Shown in pieces: positions 14,101-25,079 of a stretch of 64,000 nucleotides of DNA; the first letter of the stretch is position 1; every line of letters starts with the position of its first letter. The position numbers and the translations under genes were made by a program. The notes below the pieces were generated by a model. It was not told the DNA's origin and ran no database searches. It saw nothing but the letters and a program-made list of their open reading frames with translations. Source of the stretch: Ceratobasidium sp. AG-K (taxonomy: Eukaryota; Basidiomycota; Agaricomycetes; Cantharellales; Ceratobasidiaceae); assembly GCA_037039685.1 (NCBI GenBank), contig JAWNGF010000008.1:1798001-1862000 (forward strand). Reading direction: 5' to 3'.

Positions 14101-14617
14101 GGGGGGTGAGCGCAATTAGTGTGCGCCATTTGTCATGGTCACGGAGTCTTGCACACGCCTTCGTGAGCCAACCACGATCGACATACACGTGTATCTGCGC
14201 GCGTTATTATTTTTCCCGCCCTCCATCCCCTCTGCCGCCGGTACATTTCACCTGCTCACAAGTCTGCTCGCATCTCGCTGGCTTACCCCCCGTCACTTTC
14301 GTTCAGGGTTACCGGTCGTCCCGGTGCCTGGCGACACTTCGTCAAATGACGGTATATGCGCGTATCAGAACCGGAGCATTTGCTGGAAGCGATGATATAA
14401 ACTACAGGTTTGAAGACGTGGTAAATATCCTGACGGGTACAGAAGCGCGCCAACTATCGTTGATAATAGGTGGTGGGGCCGGGAGGCCGCTGCGTGGGGG
14501 GAGGACGTATACTAAAAACGGGACCGAGCGCCGGAAGGCACTCGTAAGGTAGCTTGGTAATATTCCCCTAGTCGGCACTGAGGTTCTAGTTTGGCATTTA
14601 GATTGGGAGTCTGGGAC
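11123..14617. other. Intergenic, mostly duplicated NWD 3' flank
   Basis: The first 450 bp and about 12150-12240 match the flank behind the first NWD gene; weaker matches continue to about 13.4 kb. An A/T-rich stretch lies at 13790-13822. An open frame of 218 codons at 13896-14552 has no recognisable motif or low-complexity signal and is not called. No RNA gene was recognised. Confidence 0.5.
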
Positions 14618-14622
14618 ATGAC
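14618..14622 (+). repeat. Target-site duplication ATGAC (left)
   Basis: The five bases ATGAC directly before the 5' LTR recur at 19530-19534 directly after the 3' LTR, as expected for Ty1/copia integration. Confidence 0.93.
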
Positions 14623-14890
14623 TGTTGAATATACAGTCTTATACGTAGATATATGCGCATCACGTGATTGCGTTCCACATGGTCTCGAGCTTCGGAGAAA
14701 GTTTTCCTCAGTTCTCTACTCTCAAGTAGCACGAGCTGAGGTATAGTTTAGATGTTTCTTTTCATTTTCTATTACTTATATTACCTGTAGATACACGATT
14801 ATCTAGGTATATATATACAAGTTCTCTACTCTCAAGTAGCACGAGCTGAGATACACGATTATCTAGCCCGGCACTGCGCATATCGCAACA
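14623..14890 (+). repeat. Copia 5' LTR (268 bp)
   Basis: It begins TGTTGAATATAC and ends ATCGCAACA, and its ends form a short inverted repeat. It carries an internal duplication: a block beginning GTTCTCTACTCTCAAG occurs twice, and a block beginning GATACACGATTATCTAG occurs twice. The second half of the LTR therefore repeats the first. A TATATATA stretch at about 14809-14817 is a candidate core promoter. Confidence 0.93.
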
Positions 14891-14902
14891 GGTTATGAGC
14901 CC
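14891..14902 (+). promoter_or_regulatory. Primer binding site, initiator-tRNA anticodon-arm type
   Basis: GGTTATGAGCCC follows the LTR without a gap. Its complement, GGGCTCATAACC, is the anticodon arm of eukaryotic initiator tRNA-Met, with anticodon CAU. This is the half-tRNA priming layout known for Drosophila copia. The eight bases after it (TGGTAGCG, 14903-14910) also look like the complement of an initiator-tRNA 3' end, the site used by Ty1. The gag ATG at 14895 lies inside the PBS. Confidence 0.8.
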
Positions 14903-15992
14903 TGGTAGCGTCAAAAGTGAAGCAGAAGAGGACCCAGTGAACACTGTAAACGTTACTACCCCAACAATGGCATCGACCGACGCTTACCTTAGTAAGAAAA
15001 CCTACAAGATTCCGCTCTTGAAGGACGACGGATCCAACTACGATTCGTGGAAATTCCGCCAAACGACGGTCCTACGCATACGAGGACTGCTCAAAATCGC
15101 TTATGGCACCGAAAGACAGCCTGAACCACTCACCGAGATCGATAAAAAGGACTCTGTCAAAGTGTCAGCCAATAAAACCGAAATCGAAAACTGGCAGAAA
15201 CGAGACGATGATGCATTCGCTCAAATTACCTTGAACATGGAAGACGGAGCGATGGCCGACGTGAGGGAGACGACATCGGCGCACAAGGCATGGACAAAAG
15301 TTGTTGAGCGCTGGGAAGGGAAAGGAATGCAGTTGCTTTCTTTCTGCTATAAGCAACTCATGAGCGCGAAAATCGAGGAGGAAGAAAACTTATCTGCTGG
15401 TTTCAATCGCATCCGATTGATTGCCTCGAAAATGAAGACCCTCGGCAAGCCCGTTACCGACCTACTGCTTGCCCAAGTCTTCATGAATGCGCTCCCCCCG
15501 TCCTATGCGATTGTCAGTACGATCCTCCAGACATCCACCCAGACCGGACTCATTACCTCGGAAATGGTCACAAATGCCGCCTTTACTGAAGAGGAACGAC
15601 GGAAGACAGGCGACGGACTCACTGCGATGTATGCTCAAGCTCCCAAGCCAAAATCCAAGAAACCGAGCGATCTGAAAGGGAAGAAAAAGGCGAAAGGCCC
15701 CTTATGCGATAATTGCGCCAAGCCCGGGCACACCAAGAAGGAATGCTGGGCAAAAGGAGGCGGAGCCAAAGGGACTGGACCGCACCAAAAGCAACGAGCT
15801 GCTAAGTCAAACAAGCCGAAACCGAGCAAATCGAGTACTGCACCTAAAACCAAGTCAGCCAAAGTGGCTCTGACACCCGCTGAACCCGAGGATATGCCGT
15901 CGCTATATGCAATGCCGGCCGTGGACGATCCGTCTGCCCGAGACACGTGGCTGCTCGACTCTGGCGCGTCAAAACATATGACTCGAAATTGA
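14895..15992 (+). CDS. gag: Copia gag-protease part of polyprotein
   Basis: A 365-codon frame. An N-terminal gag region contains the KDDGSNYDSWKF motif, and a Lys/Pro-rich stretch carries a CCHC zinc knuckle (CDNCAKPGHTKKEC, residues about 271-284). Near the end lies the aspartic-protease motif LLDSGASKHMT. The frame stops at TGA 15990-15992, in the middle of the protease domain. The reading frame continues open and conserved beyond it, so this is one polyprotein split by a nonsense codon in a TTGA context, where a CGA codon is usual. The first ATG lies within the primer site; the next in-frame Met is at 14967. Confidence 0.88.
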   Translation: MSPGSVKSEAEEDPVNTVNVTTPTMASTDAYLSKKTYKIPLLKDDGSNYDSWKFRQTTVLRIRGLLKIAYGTERQPEPLTEIDKKDSVKVSANKTEIENWQKRDDDAFAQITLNMEDGAMADVRETTSAHKAWTKVVERWEGKGMQLLSFCYKQLMSAKIEEEENLSAGFNRIRLIASKMKTLGKPVTDLLLAQVFMNALPPSYAIVSTILQTSTQTGLITSEMVTNAAFTEEERRKTGDGLTAMYAQAPKPKSKKPSDLKGKKKAKGPLCDNCAKPGHTKKECWAKGGGAKGTGPHQKQRAAKSNKPKPSKSSTAPKTKSAKVALTPAEPEDMPSLYAMPAVDDPSARDTWLLDSGASKHMTRN

Positions 15993-18900
15993 GCATGGTT
16001 CTCGACTTACCAGCCATTGGTACCACCAATCCCAGTTCAAGTGGGCGACGGGAACCTGACTAATGCGACCGGAATCGGCCGTGTGCTGCTTACGCTATGC
16101 AACGAAGCCCGTCAGGAGACCGAAATGTTCATTGACGGTGTACTACACGTACCGGGACTGCATGCGAGCCTCATGTCGGTCAAACAGCTTGCCAAAACTG
16201 GCACCTTCGTTCTATTTGGCGACAAGGATGCCAGGCTCCTCGAGGACAAGGGCCGTGGACCCGAGATCGGCTATGCACGCGAGTTAGGTGTCAAGCTTTA
16301 CCGACTAAATGCGCAAGTTAAACATGCCGAACCGACCGCTCACCTTGCCACTGTCGAGCCGGAGGGCCTGAACGATAAGGACGACCTAGAAGCAAACGAG
16401 TTCATTGCATATACTGCCAGTCACATTGCTCGAGCCGACCTACATACCTGGCATTGCCGCCTAGGCCACATAAACTACAAATACGTGCTGGATATGGTCA
16501 GAAAAGGCGCCGTTCAAGGAATGGATATTGTAGGAAGTCGCTTACCGCCGCAATCGAAATGCGAGCCGTGCCTCAAGGGCAAACAGACTCGTGCCCTGTT
16601 TCCGACGTCAACAAATCAAGCGTCCGACGTACTCGAGCTACTCCATAGCGACCTACACGGGCCTGTTGCTGTTCAAGCAATTCAAGGCTATCAGTACTTC
16701 GCCGTCACGATCGATGATAAGTCCCGCAAAATGTTCGTGCACTTACTTAAGCACAAGAACAAATACGCGATGCACTTCAAAGAGCTAAAAGCGTCAGCGG
16801 AGAATCAAACGGGCAAGCGAATCAAGCACTTACGAACCAATGGCAGAGGCGAATACGCATCGAACGCATTCGAAGCGTGGCTCAAGTCGCACGGAATCGA
16901 ACACCAAAAGACCGAGGCAGACTCATCGGCCAGCAATGGCGTTGCAGAGCGAGCGATTCGCACATTAAACGACAGCCAACGGACAATGCGAGCAGATGCA
17001 GACTTACCCGACAAGTTCTGGGGGTTTGCCATCGTCCATGCCGCATACATCTGGAATGTGACGCCGAAACGGTCGCTTGACGGCAAAACCCCGGACGAGG
17101 TATTCACGGGCAAGTTACCCGATGTCTCCCGAATCCAAACTTTTGGCTGCAAGGCATGGGTTCGAGTACCTGATGGCCAACGTACCAAGCTGCAGGCAAG
17201 ATCGCTCGAATGCACTTACCTCGGATTTGCTCCAGGTCGCAAGGTGCACATGCTTATCCAGCGCCCAATTGGTCGCGTAATCACCTCACGCAACGTTGTA
17301 TTCGATGAAGGAGGCGAAACCCGACAGCGAGTGATCATCGAGGACTTCGAGGACGAGTTCCCAGAGCAAGTGGGCGATCAAGAACGCCAAGAGCCAATGC
17401 CTGAGGTCGCCGTCGAGTCAGAAACCGAGCCAGAGCGCCAAGAGTCAGTAAACAAGCAAGAATCCGAGTCCGAGTCCGAGCCAGAAGAGTCGAATAGCGA
17501 GCCCAAGATCGAGCCGGCAAGCGATTCCCCCGTCGTGCCAGAGCCGCCAGTAACTCAGCCCGAGGCTCCATGTCGATCAGGTCGAGTTACGAGACCGCCG
17601 ACACGATACGGAGCTGAAGTGGGCGCGCAGAACGAGACTGCCACGCAAGCCGATAAGCCAACGACCGAGAGCGCCATGAATGCGCTAATTGAGCATCCCC
17701 CCGACACCTATGCCGAAGCGATGGCGCGTCCAGACGCCAATCTATGGCTCGAGGCGATGATCGAGGAGATAAAGTCGATTACCAAGCACAAAGTTTGGAA
17801 ACCGGCCGATAGACCAAGCCACAAGCGAGTTATCAAATGTCGATGGGTGTATGCATACAAGCGCGATGTCGATGGCGAAATCCTCAAGTACAAGGCTAGA
17901 CTCGTCGCCAAGGGATTCCTGCAGGCTCCAGGTGTTGATTATGTCGAGATATCGTCGCCAGTAGCCGCATCGGACGCATATAGGGTGCTTTTCAGCATCG
18001 TCGCAAGTGAAGACCTCGAGTTACTTCAACTCGACATCAAGACTGCGTTCCTGCATGGCGTTGTCGAGGAGGAGCTCTATATGGAGCAACCCGAGGGGTT
18101 TGCCGAAGGCAATCATGTCTGGCAACTCGTTAAGGCGTTATACGGTCTGAAACAAGCCGCCCGAGCGTTTTACCTTCGACTTAAAGAGGTTCTTGAGGCG
18201 ATCGGATTCACACGGACCGAAAGCGATCACGCCGTGTTCATTCAACGCGATGGCGATAACTTGGCGATAATTTTAGCTCATGTGGACGACATGCTACTCG
18301 CTGGTAAACCTCTTTCATTTCTGGAGGAAATCAAGTCGAAAATGCGCAAATCATTCGATATTGTCGATCTAGGCGAGGCACGCATATTCGTTGGTGTCGA
18401 AATCGAGCGAAATCGCGAAGCTGGCACACTCAAGATTTGTCAAAAGCGATATATTAGCGATATACTAGCTCGATTCAGCATGACCAAGGCCAAACCGTGG
18501 GACACGCCAATGGCAGAGACCCCAAACCTGCCCAAACTCAATGCTCCTACTGTCAATCGAACGCTTTATCAGCGTGGTGTCGGATCGCTCATGTATGCGA
18601 TGATTTCGACCCGTCCTGATATCGCTTTCGCGACCGGTTTGCTTGCCCAACACGCCGCTAATCCTGGCGACGAGCATTGGTCAGCTTTCAAGCGAGTTTT
18701 GCGGTACCTACAAGGCACGAAGGCACTCGGGATTGTATTTGAACGATCGAAATCGTCCGACCCGATCGGATACGTTGACTCTGACTACGCTGGTGATCCG
18801 AATACAAGCCGATCGACTACCAGCTGGATCTTCCAACGTGCCGGAGGGAGCGTTGCTTGGTCATCCCGTAAGCAACCAACAGTTTCCTTATCGAGTACCG

Positions 18901-19223
18901 AGGCCGAATACGTTGCCGCTGCGAGCGCCGCCCGCCAATTGATTTGGCTTCGTCAATTCCTTGATGAACTCGGATTTTTGTCCAAAGGTCCGACAACCTT
19001 GCTTACCGACAATCAATCGAGTATCGCATTGGCCAAAAACCCCGTAAATCACCAAAATACGAAGCATATACGAGTCAAACATCATTTCATTCGAGAAGTG
19101 ATCGCTCTTCGCGAGGTCGATCTCAAATTTATTCCGACCGACCAACAGGTCGCCGATGCGCTTACCAAACCACTCGGACGCGTCAAATTCCCCGGCTTCA
19201 TTGCTGGGATGGGAATGTTTTGA
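15993..19223 (+). CDS. pol: Copia integrase-RT-RNase H part of polyprotein
   Basis: Same frame as gag, open from just after the TGA. It shows a GAG pre-integrase/zinc region (HCRLGHIN ... CEPCLKGKQ), the integrase core starting LLHSDLHGPV and closing at NGVAERAIRTLN, and an acidic linker (about residues 440-520). The RT has QLDIKTAFLHG, YGLKQAARAF and the active site HVDDMLLAG. The RNase H has YVDSDYAGD, SLSSTEAEYVAA and TDNQSS. The usual second integrase Asp is Asn here (LRTNGRGEY, codon 16839-16841), which should abolish strand transfer. RT and RNase H catalytic acids are present. It lacks its own start codon context and is probably not translated past the upstream stop. Confidence 0.9.
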   Translation, partial: AWFSTYQPLVPPIPVQVGDGNLTNATGIGRVLLTLCNEARQETEMFIDGVLHVPGLHASLMSVKQLAKTGTFVLFGDKDARLLEDKGRGPEIGYARELGVKLYRLNAQVKHAEPTAHLATVEPEGLNDKDDLEANEFIAYTASHIARADLHTWHCRLGHINYKYVLDMVRKGAVQGMDIVGSRLPPQSKCEPCLKGKQTRALFPTSTNQASDVLELLHSDLHGPVAVQAIQGYQYFAVTIDDKSRKMFVHLLKHKNKYAMHFKELKASAENQTGKRIKHLRTNGRGEYASNAFEAWLKSHGIEHQKTEADSSASNGVAERAIRTLNDSQRTMRADADLPDKFWGFAIVHAAYIWNVTPKRSLDGKTPDEVFTGKLPDVSRIQTFGCKAWVRVPDGQRTKLQARSLECTYLGFAPGRKVHMLIQRPIGRVITSRNVVFDEGGETRQRVIIEDFEDEFPEQVGDQERQEPMPEVAVESETEPERQESVNKQESESESEPEESNSEPKIEPASDSPVVPEPPVTQPEAPCRSGRVTRPPTRYGAEVGAQNETATQADKPTTESAMNALIEHPPDTYAEAMARPDANLWLEAMIEEIKSITKHKVWKPADRPSHKRVIKCRWVYAYKRDVDGEILKYKARLVAKGFLQAPGVDYVEISSPVAASDAYRVLFSIVASEDLELLQLDIKTAFLHGVVEEELYMEQPEGFAEGNHVWQLVKALYGLKQAARAFYLRLKEVLEAIGFTRTESDHAVFIQRDGDNLAIILAHVDDMLLAGKPLSFLEEIKSKMRKSFDIVDLGEARIFVGVEIERNREAGTLKICQKRYISDILARFSMTKAKPWDTPMAETPNLPKLNAPTVNRTLYQRGVGSLMYAMISTRPDIAFATGLLAQHAANPGDEHWSAFKRVLRYLQGTKALGIVFERSKSSDPIGYVDSDYAGDPNTSRSTTSWIFQRAGGSVAWSSRKQPTVSLSSTEAEYVAAASAARQLIWLRQFLDELGFLSKGPTTLLTDNQSSIALAKNPVNHQNTKHIRVKHHFIREVIALREVDLKFIPTDQQVADALTKPLGRVKFPGFIAGMGMF

Positions 19224-19261
19224 AAATTTCTTTTCATTTTTCGTCTAATCCTGAGTGGGCG

Positions 19262-19529
19262 TGTTGAATATACAGTCTTATACGTAGATATATGCGCATC
19301 ACGTGATTGCGTTCCACATGGTCTCGAGCTTCGGAGAAAGTTTTCCTCAGTTCTCTACTCTCAAGTAGCACGAGCTGAGGTATAGTTTAGATGTTTCTTT
19401 TCATTTTCTATTACTTATATTACCTGTAGATACACGATTATCTAGGTATATATATACAAGTTCTCTACTCTCAAGTAGCACGAGCTGAGATACACGATTA
19501 TCTAGCCCGGCACTGCGCATATCGCAACA
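19262..19529 (+). repeat. Copia 3' LTR (268 bp)
   Basis: It matches the 5' LTR over its full length by eye. It is preceded by a purine-rich stretch (about 19250-19260, GAGTGGGCG) that can serve as polypurine tract, and followed by target duplication ATGAC at 19530-19534. Confidence 0.94.
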
Positions 19530-19818
19530 ATGACTTGGGCCACAGCCGTGACCTTGGCCCCGTTGGTTCATCGAATCCACTCTGCGTTGTATGTGGGACA
19601 ATCTGAACACAACAGTCCTATCCGGTGTAAATAGTTTGGCGTGACAGAAGTGTATATATGCTCGCATAATGACATTGGAAAAAGTGCTTTGTTTCAAGTC
19701 ACAAACCTCATTTTAGAAGGGAAACATTTGACATTGGAGGCTACCGTCACCCTTGCTCCAAAAATTCTGACTGAAGTATTATGTTCGTGAATCAAACGCC
19801 GATATGAATAAACGGAAC

Positions 19819-22800
19819 CTAGTCCTTGGTCAGCTTCACGACTAGGCACAACCAATCTGAACTCACCCATCGATGCATCGGCACTTTGGCCAGACGGAGT
19901 ACGCGCACCGCCTTGTTCAGTCCCAACGCTGCGTCCGAAGAGTTGGCTCCCTGATTATTATCCCTAAACATATATCTGTACAGCTCCCGAGTCACAACTG
20001 GCCCTTCGTCATCATGAATTGCATACATGGTAGCTACAATCGACCGGAACCCTGCTACCTGAAGCGCACTTGCCAGGCTCATGCTCTCGTTTTGAGCTTC
20101 CGAACCCTCAGCTGAATGGCAGGCACCAAGGAAAGCAAAGTCGGCCAGTGGAAGCTCGGCGCGCATGAGCGACTCGATGTTTAGCTGTGAGCCTGCTAAA
20201 TGGAAAGCGCTCAAGAGAGGGAGTTTTGCATTAGTCGTTCCGTGGCAGCAAAGGTGGACCCAGCTGTGAGTGTGAAGCTGCGACATGAACGCTCCGGTGT
20301 GAGCATCATTATCGAGTAGTTCTGTGTCAACAATCTCTAGCCGTTTGAGTTCAGCGATCTCTTCCAAGGCAAAGGGAAGAGGAGTGAAACCTGAGGTTTG
20401 AGTCTGCGCAACGGCCAAGAGTCGAGGTCGAGCTGGGGCGGCGGCCTGTTTTGCCTTTCGACCACGAATGAGCGCCGAAAGAGTCGAGGTATACGAGGAT
20501 ATGAACATGTCAGGGAGGGAGCGTTGCCCGGCACGGTATGGCCCAGCTGCGTGAACGGGTAATTCGGATAGCCCGGCGACGCACCAAAATATCCTCTTCG
20601 CCGTGGGGTCGTTGGCCTTGATGAACCTCGTAATCGGCTCAACAATTGTCGACCACAACGTACGAAGGGTTGGAGGAAGTAGAGAATCCATCTCGGTCCC
20701 GCCATCGTACATAACTCGAGAAGCCGCCATAGCTATATTGGACTTGATAGTCAACAAGGCCTCAAATTTGGCATTGGGCAGGGGGACGTGATGAATGCCC
20801 GAGTCGAGGATGATAAGAGCATCGCAGCCTTCGTCGCATAAATTCAAGACAATGACCGGACCCTCGGATGCGATTCCCTGGGTATCCTCATACGCAAACG
20901 GGCGCAAAAAGTCACTAAATCCAGGAAGCTGCCGGATACGGTCCAACAAGGTATCATATTGCTCTGAGAGCGCTCGGTTCCGCCGTTGAATGAGGTCAGG
21001 ATCCGCGACACCCATGACGGTATGGGAGAACCCTGAGACACACTGAATACCTGCATGACTATCAATCTCTCCAACGACAGCGGCCAGTTCATCTGCGAGT
21101 ACCGGTGACCGGTGCCTCAGCGACTCGAGTGACGACCGTAGTTCGAGTGTTTGGCGCCATAGAATTGCCCTTCCGCGTTCCAGGTACTCGACGGCGAGGT
21201 GTAGGTTCCCTTGACGGATCGCTTGCGCTGCCGCCCGGGACGCTGAGGTGGGGTTCTTGGCTAGGTACGCGTGGCGGTCTTTGGCGTTGAGAGCAATCCC
21301 AGCGAGTTTGTTTTGGTGCACCAGACTAGCATCTAGTGCTCGCCACAGTGAGGGATGGTTATGTTTGGATGTGATATCCTCCCACCGACGACTATATTTC
21401 AAACAGCGAGGACGAGGCGACGTCTCGGAAGCTGCCGCTGCTTCAAATGCCAGTAAACAAGCATCAAGATCTTCAGGAGCTTGGCGCGACTCGAAAAGCA
21501 GGTATTTGGCCTCCCCCAACTGCGCATATACATCAGCTCGCATCGTCGCCTTGTCGGAAACGATAGACGCGGCCGTCTGAGCCAATCCAACCGCCTCGTC
21601 GAGCTTTGTAGGATGGCCAGTCTGTTGAAATTCAAGCATCAACGCAATTGAGAGTCCAGAGGCCCATAGTGGATATCGTGAATGGCGCGTGTCGGGCTGA
21701 ACAAGCAGGGCCTGTCGCAAATGGTGCACAGCAGTCGCAAGATCCTCGTCCTGGTTCCGAACACGCAACGCATTCCCGTACCCGTAATTCGCGTCTGCGC
21801 GAAGGACTTCTTCGTGACCAAGTTCATCAAGGACGAGTCGGAACAAGGTAATAGCCGTGTCGAGATATTCGGGTTTGGAGTCATACTCATACTTGGTGAG
21901 CATCGTCTCGGCGTACAACGCGCGGTTGTAAGGCAAATCTTGGTCCACGCCCTCGGCATCCTCTTGCAGCTTGACGGCCGCCGAGGTAAACTGCTCTGAT
22001 ACGGCCAGATCTCCGGGTGACTGCAGATGCAAGAACCGTTTGCGAAGAATTGAGCCAAGAAGACCAAGGGTGACAGCCATGAGTGGATGCTGTGAAGACA
22101 TAGGCCTAAGTGCCTTTCGAGCGATCCCAGCCGCATGATCGAGCAGCGTGATATCGCCGACAGAGTCATAGCAACAATCAAGCGCCTTGGCAAACTGTCG
22201 ACATACGATGGGCAGCATTGGTTCGGCCCCGGGTGGCATCTTGTCAAGCATCAATTTTGCCATGCCCGCGGCAGCCTGGGCATCGTTTTCGTCTCCAAGT
22301 CGGCGGTACCGCGCTTCAAAAGCGTTGGCAAGAGGCATGATAAGCGGAAGGTGATCTTGGTCTTGAAACGCACCAGCCATGGCGTACTTGAGTACCCCTA
22401 CAGCTGACTCAACGTCCTCGGCGGTACCGAACCAGCGGTATCGCATCGTCAGCGCGTGTCCGAGGGAGCCCATCGTGTGTCGCATCGGGTGGCTGGGTGG
22501 AATACGCTGGCCGTGAGGTAGTTTGAAGTTTCGCGCGGCGTCATACAGCATCGCGACAACCATGCTGATATGTTCGGGGCTGTTGTAGGCCATGATCCGC
22601 ATTGCGTGCATCGTCAGCGCGAGGGCGCGTTGCGGACCCTCGGGCATGGAGTCCACATCCCCAAACCGTCGAGACTCGCGCGTGAAGTGCTCTCTAAAGT
22701 CGTCCATGGTATCAGCTTGCTTGGTCTCGTCGTTCAAACGGAGTCGCTCCGGGTTCATCCATTGGAGGACTGGCATGTTATCAGACTCGAGTTGGGCAAT

Positions 22801-24430
22801 GGCGTCGTAGCTCAGCGCGGCGGATTGCCTGGGGTCCCGTGCCCTACGTTTGGACTTGACCGCGGAGGATAGCCACCCAAGCGATTGAACCCGGTGCTTA
22901 GTCCCAGAGACCAGTGCGTTGATTCGGGCAATGAGCGGGAGTAGAGCGCTTGATGGACTCGATTCGGATGCTCGGAGTCGTTGGTACAAGACGTTCAACG
23001 CCCGGAGCTGGTGACTCATCCCCATCCCCCGATTGATCAACCCGACAGCCTCGCGCGCAAGGAGAACCATATCCTCATTCCTGGCGTCTTGGAAAATATT
23101 TTGTAGGCCATCCATGAGCGCCAAAATTCGACCGGGGCATGCGGAGTGTTTTTGGGGTGACACTTGGACTAGACTCGCGTGCTGCACGACCCAGACCTCG
23201 ACGTCGGTGAGCGTATACAGCTTGATATACTCGGTTTCCATCTGGTCCAGAACCATGCACGATCCCGGTGCATTCCGGGCTGCGTATTCGGCTCGGAGCG
23301 CTTGAGCTTCGTACAATGCCTCGTCGTTGGATGTTTGGTCGTACAGCATCGACAACAAATTGGCCAAGTGGGCAGTAGCCCAAGTCCAAGACGGGTCCAC
23401 GAGTAGAGCTTGTCGCACGAGCGAGATGCGTTCGTGGAGAATGTCCAACGTCGGTGTGAGCGCGTATAACGCCTTCAGCGCATTCTCGAGCCCGGCAATT
23501 CCCCCTGCGCTGATCTGGGCTGGTTCACGTTGGAAGAGGTCCCGTCGAACGGACACCGCCTCGTTTACTCGTTCAAGCGCGCGTTGGGAAACGTGTTGGG
23601 ATGCGGCGAGGAGAAGCTCGACAAGTTTGTGCGCGGCGTTGAAGTAGGACGTTCCTGTGTCGCGGGCAGATGTGAGGGCACAAATGTCCCTAACGAGGTC
23701 AATTACGAGTGGATTTGACTCGGGTTGAGCCAAACGAGGGGTGGGCTCGACTTGTGGGGCGGGAGTCGAATCGTTTGGAGCTACGGAAATGGGATTTGAA
23801 CTATCCTCGGCTGCGGGAGCGACATTCGCATCCTCCGGGGCCACAACAACGTCGTCCGAGCCAATTTGGGAACATGCAGAATCAGAATTGCCCACAAAAT
23901 CCACGGGGCTCGACCTGTCCAAACCGCTCGACGCTTCAACCCCGGCGTCATTCTGTTCAAGCACGTCCACGATCCTCCAGAGCGTCCTGAAACAATCCCG
24001 GTGCTTCCTGGGATGGGCCTTAGCGAGCTGCGCATGCTCTTCTCTCCACTCCGTGAGGCTCAGATCTTTGTTGGCGAGTACGGCCTCGAATGTTGATTGG
24101 GCTGTGCACTCCTGCTTTGCGTTAGGTTCGTACAGGTGACATTGAATGCGGAACATACTGCTTCGGACTCGGGTCCTGGCACTGCTTCGGGCGCAGGTTC
24201 CGGTTCCGACTTGGACTCCTCAACTTTGTTCACAGACTCAAGCTCAGGCGTCCCTTGCTGCTTCTCACGTTCCATTCGTTGTTTAGTTATCACATACAGG
24301 GCTTGCAACAGAATCTATGTCTTGTCAGTATACCATTAAACTCGATCCCAAGGCATACCTGAGCCCGCATGGCATCCGCATCGTCCACTGGAGAGTCGGC
24401 GCGGTCGTCCATCTCGGTGTGGTTGTCCAT
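19819..24430 (-). CDS. TPR-CHAT domain protein, intact copy
   Basis: Predicted minus-strand exons: 24430-24359 (start MDNHTEMDDRAD), 24314-24159 and 24114-19819, about 1507 aa. The 44-nt introns have clear GT-AG ends and CTGAC/CTAAC branch points. Acidic and Pro-rich segments precede a long helical TPR-like array (residues about 200-1050). The C-terminal CHAT domain (Caspase HetF Associated with TPRs, clan CD peptidase fold) has the His in LCCHG (residue about 1367) and the Cys in LGACHSA (about 1408). Both catalytic residues are present, so a cysteine protease is plausible. CHAT-TPR proteins act in regulated cell death in bacteria; the fungal role is unknown. Substrate and partners cannot be read from the sequence. 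Confidence 0.88.
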
Positions 24431-24828
24431 CGTATCAGAGAGAGGTTGAGTGGCTTGCTAGCGCCCGTGGGAAGCTTTATATGTCCGTCGTACCCATGAT
24501 GCCCGACACATAGCTAAATGACCGAAGCAGAGTGATAACGTTGTTGTGGCGAAGATGATCGAGCATTGCTGTGCGGTGCTGTGGAGTCCTTTCCCTGTTG
24601 GCTGTGAACTGAATCATCCAGGCTATGATAACAGCTCGATGGAGACCGCTTAGAGCTATCCAGCTGAGAGTGCTCAGATTGATACGTACCGCTGTTTTGC
24701 TAGGCCGTTATAGACAACACTGCTATTGATGACATCACGGCCTGTCACATATGCCCGGCACACAAGTAACGCGGTAACATGTAACTATACAACCTATACA
24801 TGGCAGTACATCAGCAAAAATAGAATAG
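24431..24828. other. CHAT gene promoter region, duplicated
   Basis: Blocks such as TAACG(T/G)TGTTGTGGCGAAG (about 24536) and GACATCACGGCC (about 24731) recur in the same order at about 30490 and 30720 upstream of the second CHAT copy. The promoter was therefore duplicated with the gene. No further gene was seen. Confidence 0.6.
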
Positions 24829-24948
24829 GCTCCGGAGCGCGGGAGCGCTGCGTAGGCTGCCCGAGTGCCCCGGAGCACGTGATCGTGTCGCTCCCAGCGC
24901 GCTCCGGAGGCTACGCAGCTTTCCTGAGCAAAGCCCTGGCTCCGGAGC
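24829..24948. repeat. Palindromic GC-rich MITE-like insertion
   Basis: GCTCCGGAGC occurs at both ends (24829-24838 and 24939-24948). A further partial copy lies at 24900-24909, and CTGCGTAG/CTACGCAG form inner inverted arms (24848-24855 and 24911-24918). The segment is much richer in GC than its A/T-rich surroundings and has no counterpart in the sequence upstream of the second CHAT copy. It looks like a small non-autonomous insertion or hairpin element. No clear target duplication was found. Confidence 0.45.
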
Positions 24949-25033
24949 ACTCTGCAGGATTTTCTTTTTTTTTTCTGCTGAGTACACACACAACGAACAA
25001 GGCATAGACAAACAAAATATACTAAATCCCGAA

Positions 25034-25079
25034 GCCAAACAGTCTTGGGATGATCAACCTTTTTCACTGCATCATTTTT
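25034..25079 (-). pseudogene. Stray copy of PEX13 3' end
   Basis: On the minus strand this reads KKVDHPKTV, matching the last residues of PEX13 (KKVDEPKTV) at 30847-30880. The stop codon has become TGG. It sits at the same distance upstream of the left CHAT gene as the real PEX13 end does from the right copy, so it marks the edge of the segmental duplication. Confidence 0.75.

Larger units (their letters stand above)
14623..19529 (+). mobile_element. Ty1/copia LTR retrotransposon, recent insertion
   Basis: A 4907-bp element in the order LTR, PBS, gag, protease, integrase, reverse transcriptase, RNase H, LTR. The order integrase before RT defines Ty1/copia (Pseudoviridae-type). The LTRs (14623-14890 and 19262-19529) start TGTTG and end CAACA and show no difference by eye, and the 5-bp ATGAC target duplication is intact, so the insertion is young. 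The polyprotein frame is nevertheless cut by one in-frame TGA (15990-15992), and a catalytic integrase position is changed, so this copy is probably not autonomous. Confidence 0.95.

Noticed and set aside
13896..14552. 218-codon open frame on the plus strand
   Set aside because: No motif, no paralogue, no splice context. It overlaps an equally open frame on the other strand.
15990..15992. Programmed stop-codon readthrough between copia protease and integrase
   Set aside because: The stop lies inside the protease domain, and relatives have a sense codon there, so a nonsense change is simpler.
22000..24100. Plus-strand open frames across the CHAT gene
   Set aside because: They overlap a frame with paralogue support and carry no domain.
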